Source: Flavobacterium sp. SM15 (GTDB taxonomy: Bacteria > Bacteroidota > Bacteroidia > Flavobacteriales > Flavobacteriaceae). Taken from it: a stretch of DNA of 64,000 nucleotides. Each line of letters begins with the position of its first letter. The first letter of the stretch is position 1. The position numbers were made by a program, and so were the translations under genes. Shown here piece after piece: positions 1-8,432 of the stretch. The stretch covers positions 1 through 64,000 of the forward strand of contig NZ_JAKLTO010000002.1 of NCBI RefSeq assembly GCF_022012335.1, given 5' to 3'. Below the pieces are notes generated by a model that did not search any database, was not told the DNA's origin, and saw only the letters and a program-made list of their open reading frames with translations.

Positions 1-1
1 T

Positions 2-823
2 ACGTATTCTTGGTCACCTTCAGGAGGAACGGCTGCAACCGCTTCTGGATTAGCGGCAGGAACTTACACTTGTACCATCACAGATGCGAATTCATGTCAA
101 ACAACGCAATCTTTTACAATCACTGAACCTTCAGCTTTTAATATTACAAATTCACATATAAATGTATCTTGTAATGGAGCTGCCAACGGATCAGCAACAG
201 TTAGTGTAACTGGAGGAACAGGAGCTTATACGTATTCTTGGTCTCCTTCAGGTGGAACTGCTCCAACTGCTTCAGGACTAGCTGCCGGGACATACACTTG
301 TACTATTACGGATGCTAACTCTTGTCAAACAACAAGTACTTTTACTATTACTCAACCAGCTATCCTTGACAACTCAATAACTTTAAGTAGTACAATGCTA
401 ACCGCAAACCAAGTTGGTGCTACTTATCAGTGGATTGACTGTACTAATGGAAATGCAGTACTTCCAGGTGAAACAAACCAAAATTTCACACCAACAGTTA
501 GTGGCGATTATGCAGTAATTATTACAATGGGAAGCTGTTCAGTTACTTCATTTTGTACAACTGTTTTAGGAGCTGTTGATTTTGAATCTAATACCAATTT
601 TGTGGTTTATCCTAATCCTAGCAACGGAATCATAACTATTAAATCAAGTTTTGATGGCCAATTTCAAATTATGAATCAATTAGGACAAATTGTTCGAACA
701 GTTGATGTAATTTCAGGAATTGAAAAAACTATTGAACTTGAAAACGTTGCAAAAGGAATTTATCACTTGTCTGGAAATACAAAAGAAGGTGTAAAAGTAA
801 ATAAGAAGATCATTCTTAATTAA
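2..823 (+). CDS. SprB-repeat surface adhesin, C-terminal part, with type IX sorting domain (5' partial)
   Basis: The reading frame is open from base 2, so the gene begins before the window. Two SprB-type repeats (motifs TYSWSPSGG, GLAAGTYTCTITDANSCQTT) lie exactly 76 codons apart, starting at bases 2 and 230, and are nearly identical in DNA. They are followed by an Ig-like stretch and a type IX secretion type A sorting domain from about base 590 (VYPNPSNGIITI ... GIYHL ... KKIILN). Proteins of this family are large cell-surface adhesins exported by PorSS/T9SS and, in gliding Flavobacterium, moved along the surface. Whether this one serves gliding or plain adhesion cannot be told. A hairpin terminator follows at 848-882. 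Confidence 0.88.
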   Translation, partial: TYSWSPSGGTAATASGLAAGTYTCTITDANSCQTTQSFTITEPSAFNITNSHINVSCNGAANGSATVSVTGGTGAYTYSWSPSGGTAPTASGLAAGTYTCTITDANSCQTTSTFTITQPAILDNSITLSSTMLTANQVGATYQWIDCTNGNAVLPGETNQNFTPTVSGDYAVIITMGSCSVTSFCTTVLGAVDFESNTNFVVYPNPSNGIITIKSSFDGQFQIMNQLGQIVRTVDVISGIEKTIELENVAKGIYHLSGNTKEGVKVNKKIILN

Positions 824-847
824 AAGAAGATCAACATAAATTATAAA

Positions 848-882
848 AACGAGTACGCTTATAAACGTGCTCGTTTTTTTTC
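848..882 (+). terminator. Rho-independent terminator of the adhesin gene
   Basis: The arms aacgagtacg and cgtgctcgtt pair with one G-T wobble around a short AT loop and run into eight T residues, 25 bases after the adhesin stop codon. Confidence 0.8.
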
Positions 883-1010
883 TGCAATCTCATTACTGAC
901 AGCAAAAACAGGTATTTTCACTCATAACCGTCCTTAAACTTATTAATAGATTTGATCTAGAAACTATTAAATCAATAATCATAAACAATCAACCAATTAA
1001 AAGTAAAATC

Positions 1011-1430
1011 ATGTCAGAACAAAAACTGCAAAACGAAGTTGTGGCTGGAGAAGTTCCTTCACAAGCAACATTTTCATTAGTATTAAGCCATTTGTATAAA
1101 GGCGACAAACCAGTTATTGCAAACGCAAATTGTGTCTTTTCTTATTCTTGGAATTTCGACACCAACATGGGATTAGCACAATTAGTATCAATCGATAATT
1201 GTGATGTAAATATCACATTGCATCCGCTAGGAATCCAGGGTTATTTAGATTTTATGTCTGATATGGCTCCTACTTCTGTAGTTATCAATGGTCAAAGAGT
1301 TGTTCTAAACCGTATCATCCTGAACATTCAATTGGCAACCAACAAACGAAGTGGCGGTATCATGTTCAATGAAAATGGAGATATTATCCAGACAACTGAT
1401 AATTTTGTCAACGCAAAAGCATCGTTTTAA
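1011..1430 (+). CDS. Hypothetical cytoplasmic protein, 139 aa
   Basis: I do not recognise this family. The protein has no signal peptide and no membrane segment. It has alternating hydrophobic and polar stretches typical of a mixed or beta fold, including LAQLVSIDNCDVNITLHPLG and VVINGQRVVLNRIILNIQL. It stands alone between two terminators. A perfect Bacteroidota -7 box (TAGATTTG, 947-954) lies 56 bases before the ATG, so it is probably transcribed on its own. The ATG at 1011 is the only good start. The preserved frame, promoter and terminator argue for a real gene. Confidence 0.7.
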   Translation: MSEQKLQNEVVAGEVPSQATFSLVLSHLYKGDKPVIANANCVFSYSWNFDTNMGLAQLVSIDNCDVNITLHPLGIQGYLDFMSDMAPTSVVINGQRVVLNRIILNIQLATNKRSGGIMFNENGDIIQTTDNFVNAKASF

Positions 1431-1454
1431 TCACTTACTTTGCCACTAAAAAAG

Positions 1455-1479
1455 AAAGCTGTCTCAAAAGGACAGCTTT
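1455..1479. terminator. Bidirectional terminator between the hypothetical gene and dnaB
   Basis: The arms aaagctgtc and gacagcttt are perfectly complementary around a 7-base loop. There are T-rich tracts on both strands, which suits the two convergent genes it separates. Confidence 0.8.
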
Positions 1480-1503
1480 TCATTTTATTGTTAAAAAATT
1501 CCA

Positions 1504-3048
1504 TTAAAAAGGAACATCACTATCATCATCAAAAGAATTCATGTTGCTTCCAAACGCTTCATTTGGACTTGGCAAATTAGGTGTAATAAACGGATTGTCA
1601 TCCATATTCATACGGGAAGGCATTGCGTCGAAAGGAGAACCAAAATCGTCAAGATTGTCAAATTTACCCAAACTTCCGATAAATTTTAAACGAATGTTAT
1701 CCAATCCTCCGTTACGGTGTTTTGCCACGATAAACTCTGCCTGACCTTGAGTTGGTGTGCGCTCTTCATCATCCCATTCATCAATTTTATAATATTCAGG
1801 ACGATAAATGAACGATACAATGTCCGCATCCTGCTCAATAGCTCCTGATTCCCTCAAGTCGGAAAGTAGTGGTCTTTTACTGGCTCCACGCGTTTCAACG
1901 GCACGCGACAACTGCGAAAGTGCAATTACCGGAACATTCAACTCTTTTGCCAAAGCCTTTAAGTTTCGGGAAATGGTCGAGATTTCCTGCTCACGGTTTC
2001 CTCCTCCTTTTCCGTTTCCTCCAGCGGTCATTAACTGAAGGTAATCAATTACGATCATCTTAATTCCATATTGAGAAGCCAAACGACGGGCTTTAGCACG
2101 CAAATCGAAAATAGAAAGCGAAGGCGTATCATCAATATATAAAGGGGCTTTCTCCAAATCTTTTACTTTGATGGAAAGCTGTTCCCATTCGTGTTTTTCT
2201 AATTTTCCGGTTCTTAGTTTTTCCGAAGAAAGTCCTGTTTCTGAAGAAATCAAACGGGTAATTAACTGTACGGAGGACATCTCCAAGGAAAACAATGCAA
2301 CCGGTGCTCCCGCATCAATCGCCATATTTCGAGCCATCGATAATACGAACGCGGTCTTACCCATACCCGGACGTGCCGCGATAATGATCAAATCCGAAGG
2401 TTGCCATCCGGAAGTCAGTTTGTCCAAATCGTGAAAACCGGTTGGAATTCCGCTCAATCCTTCTTTATTAGCAATTTCTTCAATTCTTTTTTTCGCCTGA
2501 ATAACCAAACTTTGCGCCGTTTCCGAACTTCTTTTGATGTTTCCTTGCGTTACCTCGTACAAACGGGATTCGGCTTTGTCGAGCAAATCAAAAACATCGG
2601 TGGTTTCATCATACGATTCTTCAATAATTTCTGAAGAAATACGAATCAAACTGCGCTGAATAAATTTCTGAAGGATAATGCGCGAGTGAAATTCGATGTG
2701 TGCCGAAGATGAAATTTTCTGGGTAAGCTGAATCAGGTAAAAATCACCACCGGAAAGCTCCAATTTTGCATTCTTTTTTAACTGAGCCGAAACGGTTAAT
2801 AAGTCGATGGGCTGCGTATCGTTAAACAATTGAACGATTGCCTCAAAAATGTATTTGTGAGCGTCTTTGTAAAACGCCTCAGGGCTTAAAATATCGATTA
2901 CCTCATCTACCCCTTTTTTGTCAATCATCATTGCGCCAAGCACAGCTTCTTCAAGGTCTAGGGCTTGAGGCGGCAGCTTGCCTTTTTCCAGGTTGATAAT
3001 GGTAGTTTTATCAACTTTAACGGGGTTTATATTTCTGAGGTTTTCCAT
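1504..3048 (-). CDS. dnaB: Replicative DNA helicase DnaB
   Basis: This is the hexameric 5'-3' helicase that unwinds the replication fork and recruits primase. The N-terminal DnaB domain spans about residues 25-130 (LEEAVLGAMM ... EAFYKDAHKYIFEA), followed by a linker and a RecA-like ATPase domain from about 200. Walker A is ARPGMGKTAF (225-234) and Walker B is MIVIDYLQLM; the conserved SLEMSS, RLISSETG and LRESGAIEQDADIV motifs are present. The length of 514 aa is usual for Flavobacteria. No intein interrupts the ATPase domain. The C-terminal tail is acidic. The gene is monocistronic and convergent with the hypothetical gene upstream in the window. Confidence 0.97.
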   Translation of the reverse strand: MENLRNINPVKVDKTTIINLEKGKLPPQALDLEEAVLGAMMIDKKGVDEVIDILSPEAFYKDAHKYIFEAIVQLFNDTQPIDLLTVSAQLKKNAKLELSGGDFYLIQLTQKISSSAHIEFHSRIILQKFIQRSLIRISSEIIEESYDETTDVFDLLDKAESRLYEVTQGNIKRSSETAQSLVIQAKKRIEEIANKEGLSGIPTGFHDLDKLTSGWQPSDLIIIAARPGMGKTAFVLSMARNMAIDAGAPVALFSLEMSSVQLITRLISSETGLSSEKLRTGKLEKHEWEQLSIKVKDLEKAPLYIDDTPSLSIFDLRAKARRLASQYGIKMIVIDYLQLMTAGGNGKGGGNREQEISTISRNLKALAKELNVPVIALSQLSRAVETRGASKRPLLSDLRESGAIEQDADIVSFIYRPEYYKIDEWDDEERTPTQGQAEFIVAKHRNGGLDNIRLKFIGSLGKFDNLDDFGSPFDAMPSRMNMDDNPFITPNLPSPNEAFGSNMNSFDDDSDVPF

Positions 3049-3136
3049 GGTGCTAAATTAGCCAATTTTTGCAAAAATTAAATTTGAGTTGTTAATAAAC
3101 CAATGTTCATAACTCATCATTTATTGTTAATAAGTC

Positions 3137-3168
3137 AAAAAAAATCCGAAGCGGTAAGGCCTCGGACT
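3137..3168 (-). terminator. Terminator after accA
   Basis: Read on the minus strand, gtccgagg and a matching cttcgga arm form a stem that ends in eight T residues, 24-55 bases past the accA stop codon. Confidence 0.7.
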
Positions 3169-3191
3169 CTATATCTTGTGAGCAATTGATT

Positions 3192-4145
3192 TTACTCTTT
3201 ATACTCGCCCATGTTGCAGTATTTATCCATTCTCTGAGCCACTAGATCAGTTGTTGATAAATCTTTCAACTCGTTAAAAGCATTCATAACATATTGCTTA
3301 ACATTCTCGAAAGCAGTAACCTTATCACGGTGTGCCCCTCCAAGTGGTTCCGGGATAATACCGTCGATTAGCTTGTTTTCTTTCATGTCTTTAGCTGTTA
3401 ATTTTAAAGCTTCTGCGGCTTTCTCTTTATATTCCCAGCTTCTCCATAAAATAGACGAACAAGATTCCGGTGAAATAACCGAATACCAAGTGTTTTCCAT
3501 CATATAAACGCGGTCACCAACACCAATTCCTAAGGCTCCACCAGATGCTCCTTCACCAATGATTACAGTAACAATCGGCACTTTCAAACGCAGCATCTCA
3601 AAAATATTTCTGGCAATGGCTTCTCCTTGTCCTCTTTCTTCTGCTTCTAAACCTGGATAAGCTCCCGGTGTATCTACCAATGTTAAGACAGGAATGTTGA
3701 ATTTTTCGGCCATCTTCATTAAACGAAGCGCTTTGCGGTAGCCTTCAGGATTTGCCATACCAAAATTACGCAACTGGCGCATTTTAGTATTGATCCCTTT
3801 TTGCTGACCGATAATCATAAACGACTGGCCGTTGATTTTACCTAGTCCGCCTACCATTGCTTTATCGTCTTTCACACCTCTATCTCCGAACAATTCCAGA
3901 AAAGTATCGTTGGTAAGGTTCGAAATGTGCTCTAAAGTATAAGGACGGTTTGGGTGACGCGACATTTGAACACGCTGCCAAGCCGTAAGATTCTTATATA
4001 TATTCTTTTTGGTTTCTTCTAATTTCTTTTCGATTTGTTTGCAGGTACTGGTAACGTCTACATCCGACTCCTGCCCAATGATTTGGCATTTATCCAATTG
4101 CTCTTCAAGCTCTTTAATTGGAAGTTCAAAATCTAAATATTCCAT
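3192..4145 (-). CDS. accA: Acetyl-CoA carboxylase carboxyltransferase subunit alpha
   Basis: AccA and AccD form the carboxyltransferase that moves CO2 from carboxybiotin to acetyl-CoA to give malonyl-CoA, the first committed step of fatty acid synthesis. The 317-aa protein has the family N terminus ([13 protein letters not shown]), the region [12 protein letters not shown], the glycine-rich [24 protein letters not shown] segment and [15 protein letters not shown], which form the crotonase-like oxyanion fold, and [13 protein letters not shown]. It is full length. A -7 box (TATCTTTG) lies on the minus strand at 4178-4185, about 33 bases before the ATG. accD is not in the window. Confidence 0.97.
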   Translation of the reverse strand: MEYLDFELPIKELEEQLDKCQIIGQESDVDVTSTCKQIEKKLEETKKNIYKNLTAWQRVQMSRHPNRPYTLEHISNLTNDTFLELFGDRGVKDDKAMVGGLGKINGQSFMIIGQQKGINTKMRQLRNFGMANPEGYRKALRLMKMAEKFNIPVLTLVDTPGAYPGLEAEERGQGEAIARNIFEMLRLKVPIVTVIIGEGASGGALGIGVGDRVYMMENTWYSVISPESCSSILWRSWEYKEKAAEALKLTAKDMKENKLIDGIIPEPLGGAHRDKVTAFENVKQYVMNAFNELKDLSTTDLVAQRMDKYCNMGEYKE

Positions 4146-4217
4146 TTTGTTTTAATCTTTGGTTTTAGTTTGAAATGCAAAGATAAAATTTTCATTTCAC
4201 ATTGCGGAAACTATTTC

Positions 4218-5105
4218 TTAATTAGTTTTTCTCTTTTTGTAGTTTTTCATGATCCCATTCAATACTACGGTGGCTAATATTATTGAAGCTCCAATGTAAA
4301 ATTCAGAACTCATTTTTTCGCTTTCCTTAAAGACCAAAACCCCTAAAATGATCCCGTAAATCGGTTCAAGATTGATGGTTAGCATGACCGTATAAGGCGT
4401 TAGAAATTTCATCACTTTTACAGAAGCCAAAAAAGCATACGCTGTACAGACTGACCCTAATACCAGCAGCCAAAGCAAATCATTCATGGAAATTTTGAAA
4501 AAATCTGTAGTAAAACTTCCGTTGAAAAGAAGGTAAATGGAAAAGAACCCTACACCTCCCAATAACTCATAAAAGGTAATGACAGCTGCGTCGTTGGATT
4601 TAGCAAACTTCCCGTTAATTACTGAAAAAGATGCCGATAAAAATGCCGAGGTAAGCGCTAGCAAAATCCCTTCCACGTAATTCCCCTCTACTTTAAAAAT
4701 TATCCCAAGGCCAAAAACCACCAAAAGTCCGAACAGAACTTCATATAAAACAATCTTTTTTCCGTAGAAAACAGGTTCGAGAATCGCTGCAAATAAAGCC
4801 CCTGTAGATAAACAAGCCAGCGTAACTGAAATATTGGAAACTTTAATCGCCTGAAAAAAAGTAAACCAGTGCAAAGCAATCACCAATCCTGAAATAAGAA
4901 AAGCAACCAGCATTCGTTTGGTAAGCACTAGTGAAATTTTTCTTAATTTAATGTAAAAGAAGATTATTGAAACCGCTATCAACATTCGATACCATACTAA
5001 AGATAAAGCATCTAATGTAATAAGCTTCCCTAAAACTGCAGTAAACCCCCAAACGAAAACAATCAAATGGAGATGAAAGTAGCTTTTTAGTTTATCGTTT
5101 GGCAT
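4218..5105 (-). CDS. EamA (DMT) family transporter
   Basis: This is an inner-membrane protein of 295 aa with about ten hydrophobic segments arranged as two EamA repeats (start LIVFVWGFTAVLGK; second half from about residue 150, LLALTSAFLSASFSVINGKF). Members export amino acids, metabolites or drugs, but the substrate cannot be read from sequence. The gene overlaps the upstream permease gene by 14 bases, so the two are translationally coupled and belong to the tgt transcription unit. The C terminus is rich in Lys and Arg, which fits a cytoplasmic tail. Confidence 0.88.
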   Translation of the reverse strand: MPNDKLKSYFHLHLIVFVWGFTAVLGKLITLDALSLVWYRMLIAVSIIFFYIKLRKISLVLTKRMLVAFLISGLVIALHWFTFFQAIKVSNISVTLACLSTGALFAAILEPVFYGKKIVLYEVLFGLLVVFGLGIIFKVEGNYVEGILLALTSAFLSASFSVINGKFAKSNDAAVITFYELLGGVGFFSIYLLFNGSFTTDFFKISMNDLLWLLVLGSVCTAYAFLASVKVMKFLTPYTVMLTINLEPIYGIILGVLVFKESEKMSSEFYIGASIILATVVLNGIMKNYKKRKTN

Positions 5106-6168
5106 TTCGAAGTAGATAAATAGCTAAAATTCCAAAAAGAACGTTTGGCAACCAAACTGCAATTAGTGGCGAAATACTGGAAGCTTCGGCCAAAGTTCCA
5201 AAAACTTTATCAAAGAAAATAAAGGTAAAAGCCAAAGAAATTCCCAAAGCCAGATTGACTCCCATTCCGCCTCTACGCTTCATCGACGAAACCGCCACCG
5301 CAATAATGGTTAAAATAAAAGCCGAAACCGGCAAACTATACTTCTTATACTTAACCACCAAATAGCGATCAATATCTGAAGAACCTCGTGCCTTTTCTTT
5401 TTCAATAAACTTGTTTAACTCTCCTAAAGTCATGGTTTCAGCAATGTAAACCACCGGTGTTAAATCGTCAAGATCGAAATCAAACTCTAAATCTTTCTGT
5501 CCTTGAGCTTCTAAATTATCATTTAAATCACCGACGTATCTTTTTTTATAATCAAATAAAGTATAGGTACTGTCTGCTTCGTTCCATTTAATCCTGCTTG
5601 CTGTGATTTTATATTCCAATTTACTGTCTTTAAATTTTTCAAGGGAGAAGTTAAATCCCATTTTAGACATATAATTGAAGTTACTCACATAAATGAATTC
5701 GTCTTTACTAATTTGACGATAAACATCCTGATTTTCACGAACTTTCGGATTGTTTTTCAAATAAGTGTACCGAAAATCATTATACCCTTTACTGGCTTTC
5801 GGAACCAAAACAAAGGCCATTAGCGCTGCAAATAAAGACACTACGGTTGCACCAATAAGATAAGGTCTTAAAAAACGCGTAAAAGAAATCCCGGAACTCA
5901 AAATAGCAATAATCTCAGTGTTATTTGCCAATTTTGATGTAAACCAAATTACCGATAAAAACAGGAAAATCGGGAAAAGCATATTGGCAAAATAAATCGT
6001 AAAATTAAGATAATAGGTCAGAACTTCTCCGAACGGCACCTTATTTTCAATCATCTTATTTACTTTTTCAGAAACATCAATCACTATTCCGATGGGAATA
6101 AAAAGCAATAACATTACCGAAAAAGTTGTCAGATAACGCTTTAAAATGTATTTATCGATTATTTTCAT
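5092..6168 (-). CDS. LptF/LptG family lipopolysaccharide export permease
   Basis: This 358-aa protein of the YjgP/YjgQ family would be an inner-membrane permease that works with LptB to extract LPS for transport to the outer membrane. It starts with the typical MKIIDKYILKRYLTTF, has about three N-terminal membrane helices (to about residue 120), a periplasmic beta-jellyroll-like region (about 130-270) and three C-terminal helices. I chose the ATG at 6168; a GTG nine bases further upstream is possible but adds only three residues not typical of the family. It sits 15 bases after tgt and overlaps the EamA gene. LptF and LptG cannot be told apart here; the start resembles LptG. Confidence 0.92.
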   Translation of the reverse strand: MKIIDKYILKRYLTTFSVMLLLFIPIGIVIDVSEKVNKMIENKVPFGEVLTYYLNFTIYFANMLFPIFLFLSVIWFTSKLANNTEIIAILSSGISFTRFLRPYLIGATVVSLFAALMAFVLVPKASKGYNDFRYTYLKNNPKVRENQDVYRQISKDEFIYVSNFNYMSKMGFNFSLEKFKDSKLEYKITASRIKWNEADSTYTLFDYKKRYVGDLNDNLEAQGQKDLEFDFDLDDLTPVVYIAETMTLGELNKFIEKEKARGSSDIDRYLVVKYKKYSLPVSAFILTIIAVAVSSMKRRGGMGVNLALGISLAFTFIFFDKVFGTLAEASSISPLIAVWLPNVLFGILAIYLLRNAKR

Positions 6169-6183
6169 CCGGGTCACAGAAAA

Positions 6184-7314
6184 TTAAAGTCGCTGACTCA
6201 TGTTTTTAACCATCATCTCTTTCCACTGACGGAAATCTCCAGCTAAGATATGCTTTCTTGCCTCACGAACCAACCACATGTAAAAACCTAAGTTGTGGAT
6301 TGTTGCAATTTGCTTACCAAGGTATTCATCGGCAGCAAACAAATGGCGTAAATAAGCTTTGGTGTATTCTGTATCTACGAAAGTGTGTCCCATTTCATCA
6401 ATTGGAGAAAAATCATCGGCCCATTTTTTATTTTTGATGTTGATGGTACCGTTGGCCGTAAACAACATTCCGTTACGGGCGTTACGTGTAGGCATTACAC
6501 AATCGAACATATCAATTCCTAAAGCGATGTTTTCCAAGATATTAATTGGCGTTCCTACTCCCATCAAATATCGGGGTTTGTCTTCCGGAAGAATTGCAGT
6601 AACCACTTCGGTCATCGCGTACATTTCTTCAGCAGGTTCTCCAACGGAAAGTCCTCCGATGGCGTTCCCTTGGGCTCCAACACCAGCAATATATTCAGCT
6701 GATTGCGCCCTTAAATCTTTATAAGTACTTCCCTGAACAATCGGGAAAAACGTTTGTTCATAACCATATTTAAAAGGAAGTTTTTCCAAATGATTGATGC
6801 ATCGGTCTAACCAACGGTGGGTCATGTGCATGGAACGTCTTGCATAATGATAATCACACGGATAAGGCGTACACTCATCAAAAGCCATAATGATATCAGC
6901 ACCAATAGTACGCTGGATCTCCATTACGTTTTCCGGTGAAAAGAAATGGTACGAACCGTCAATGTGCGATTTGAACTTCACTCCTTCTTCTTTGATTTTT
7001 CTGTTCGAAGAAAGGGAATATACCTGATATCCTCCTGAATCGGTCAAAATATTACGATCCCAATTCATGAATTTGTGCAATCCACCCGCTTTTTCCAAAA
7101 TTTGGGTTTGCGGACGCAGGTATAAGTGATAAGTATTTCCTAAGATGATATCCGGGTTGATATCGTCTTTTAATTCACGTTGGTGCACTCCTTTTACAGA
7201 GGCTACAGTTCCCACAGGCATAAAAATCGGAGTTTCAATAACTCCGTGATCAGTGGTTACAAATCCGGCTCTCGCCTTTGTTTGTGGGTCTTTTTGTACT
7301 AAATCGAACTTCAT
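6184..7314 (-). CDS. tgt: tRNA-guanine transglycosylase (queuine tRNA-ribosyltransferase)
   Basis: Tgt swaps guanine-34 for preQ1 in tRNAs with GUN anticodons, a late step of queuosine synthesis. The 376-aa protein carries the TIM-barrel motifs: VGTVASVKG, ILGNTYHLYLRP, the active-site loop LTDSGGYQVYSL, IIMAFDECTPYPCDYHYA, GGLSVGEP and MPTRNARNG. The zinc site is degenerate: the three Cys of the bacterial CxCxxC motif are replaced by Gly309, Thr311 and Asp314, while the fourth ligand His340 (ATIHNL) remains at the usual spacing. The gene heads the tgt-permease-EamA unit and has a good promoter at 7334-7361. Confidence 0.96.
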   Translation of the reverse strand: MKFDLVQKDPQTKARAGFVTTDHGVIETPIFMPVGTVASVKGVHQRELKDDINPDIILGNTYHLYLRPQTQILEKAGGLHKFMNWDRNILTDSGGYQVYSLSSNRKIKEEGVKFKSHIDGSYHFFSPENVMEIQRTIGADIIMAFDECTPYPCDYHYARRSMHMTHRWLDRCINHLEKLPFKYGYEQTFFPIVQGSTYKDLRAQSAEYIAGVGAQGNAIGGLSVGEPAEEMYAMTEVVTAILPEDKPRYLMGVGTPINILENIALGIDMFDCVMPTRNARNGMLFTANGTINIKNKKWADDFSPIDEMGHTFVDTEYTKAYLRHLFAADEYLGKQIATIHNLGFYMWLVREARKHILAGDFRQWKEMMVKNMSQRL

Positions 7315-7333
7315 ATATACATTTTACAATCGG

Positions 7334-7361
7334 CAAAGATAAAACAATTACAAATTACCAA
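7334..7361 (-). promoter_or_regulatory. Bacteroidota-type promoter of the tgt operon
   Basis: On the minus strand a TTG (-33 element, 7359-7361) is followed after 17 bases by TATCTTTG (-7 element, 7334-7341), matching the TAnnTTTG consensus. The start codon lies 20 bases further on. Confidence 0.6.
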
Positions 7362-7467
7362 TTGTCAATTGCGAGTTAAAAACAATGTTAATCCTTTAAA
7401 TTAATTTTCAAATCCTCAATAATGGAATTACCCCATCAACAAATAGTCAAAATCCCAATTATCTGAT

Positions 7468-7475
7468 TATCTTTG
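7468..7475 (+). promoter_or_regulatory. -7 box of the transketolase promoter
   Basis: TATCTTTG matches TAnnTTTG and lies 25 bases before the transketolase start. No clear TTG is seen at -33, so only the -7 element is called. Confidence 0.45.
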
Positions 7476-7500
7476 CAACTGTTTAACTTTTACTTTCAAA

Positions 7501-8352
7501 ATGAAACCTAACATTCAACAATTAAGCAATTTAACGATTCAGGTAAGAAGAGATATTCTTCGTATGGTTCACGCGGTAAATTCAGGTCACCCTGGAGGAT
7601 CTTTAGGCTGTACAGAGTTTCTTGTAGTGCTTTACAAACACTTAATGGAGCGCAAACCGGAATTTGACATGAACGGTATTGAAGAAGACATCTTCTTCTT
7701 GTCCAACGGACACATTTCACCGGTTTTCTACAGCGTTTTAGCACGTAGCGGATATTTCCCAGTGAAAGAATTAGCTACTTTCAGAAAATTAAATTCCAGA
7801 TTACAGGGCCACCCAACTACACATGAAGGACTACCTGGAATTCGAATGGCATCAGGTTCATTAGGACAAGGTCTTTCGGTTGCCATTGGAGCGGCTCAGG
7901 CTAAAAAATTAAATAACGATAACCACTTGGTGTACATCTTAACCGGTGACGGTGAATTGCAGGAAGGTCAAAACTGGGAAGCAATCATGTATGCTTCGGC
8001 TAAAAAAGTAGATAACCTGATTGCTACTGTAGATTTAAACGGAAAACAAATCGACGGTTCTACAGACGAGGTACTAAACATGGGCGATTTAAAAGCGAAA
8101 TTTGTAGCTTTTGACTGGGATGTAGTTGAAATTAAAGAAGGTAACAACATTGAGGCCATCATCAACGGAATGAACCATGCCAAATCTTTATCAGGAAAAG
8201 GTAAACCGGTTTGTGTATTGTTACATACTGAAATGGGACACGGAGTTGATTTTATGATGCATACACACGCTTGGCACGGTAAAGCTCCGAATGACGAGCA
8301 ATTGGCAAGCGCATTGGCTCAAAACTATTCTGAAGACGAAGTAGATTACTAG
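7501..8352 (+). CDS. Transketolase, N-terminal (thiamine-diphosphate binding) subunit
   Basis: With the next gene this forms a split transketolase, which moves two-carbon ketol units between pentose phosphate and glycolytic sugars. The 283-aa chain carries the pyrophosphate-binding half: HAVNSGHPGGSLG, FFLSNGHISP, GLPGIRMASGSLGQGLS and the ThDP motif GDGELQEGQNWEA. It ends before the pyrimidine-binding domain, which is the normal split of this two-gene type and not a truncation. The partner starts 80 bases downstream. The encoded pair corresponds to roughly the first and second halves of one-chain TktA. Confidence 0.95.
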   Translation: MKPNIQQLSNLTIQVRRDILRMVHAVNSGHPGGSLGCTEFLVVLYKHLMERKPEFDMNGIEEDIFFLSNGHISPVFYSVLARSGYFPVKELATFRKLNSRLQGHPTTHEGLPGIRMASGSLGQGLSVAIGAAQAKKLNNDNHLVYILTGDGELQEGQNWEAIMYASAKKVDNLIATVDLNGKQIDGSTDEVLNMGDLKAKFVAFDWDVVEIKEGNNIEAIINGMNHAKSLSGKGKPVCVLLHTEMGHGVDFMMHTHAWHGKAPNDEQLASALAQNYSEDEVDY

Positions 8353-8432
8353 GATAAAAATTGATGCTTTAAAGTTCTGACAACAGAACATACAAACCTT
8401 TCAGTTTTTAACTCTTTCAATTAAAAAACAAA

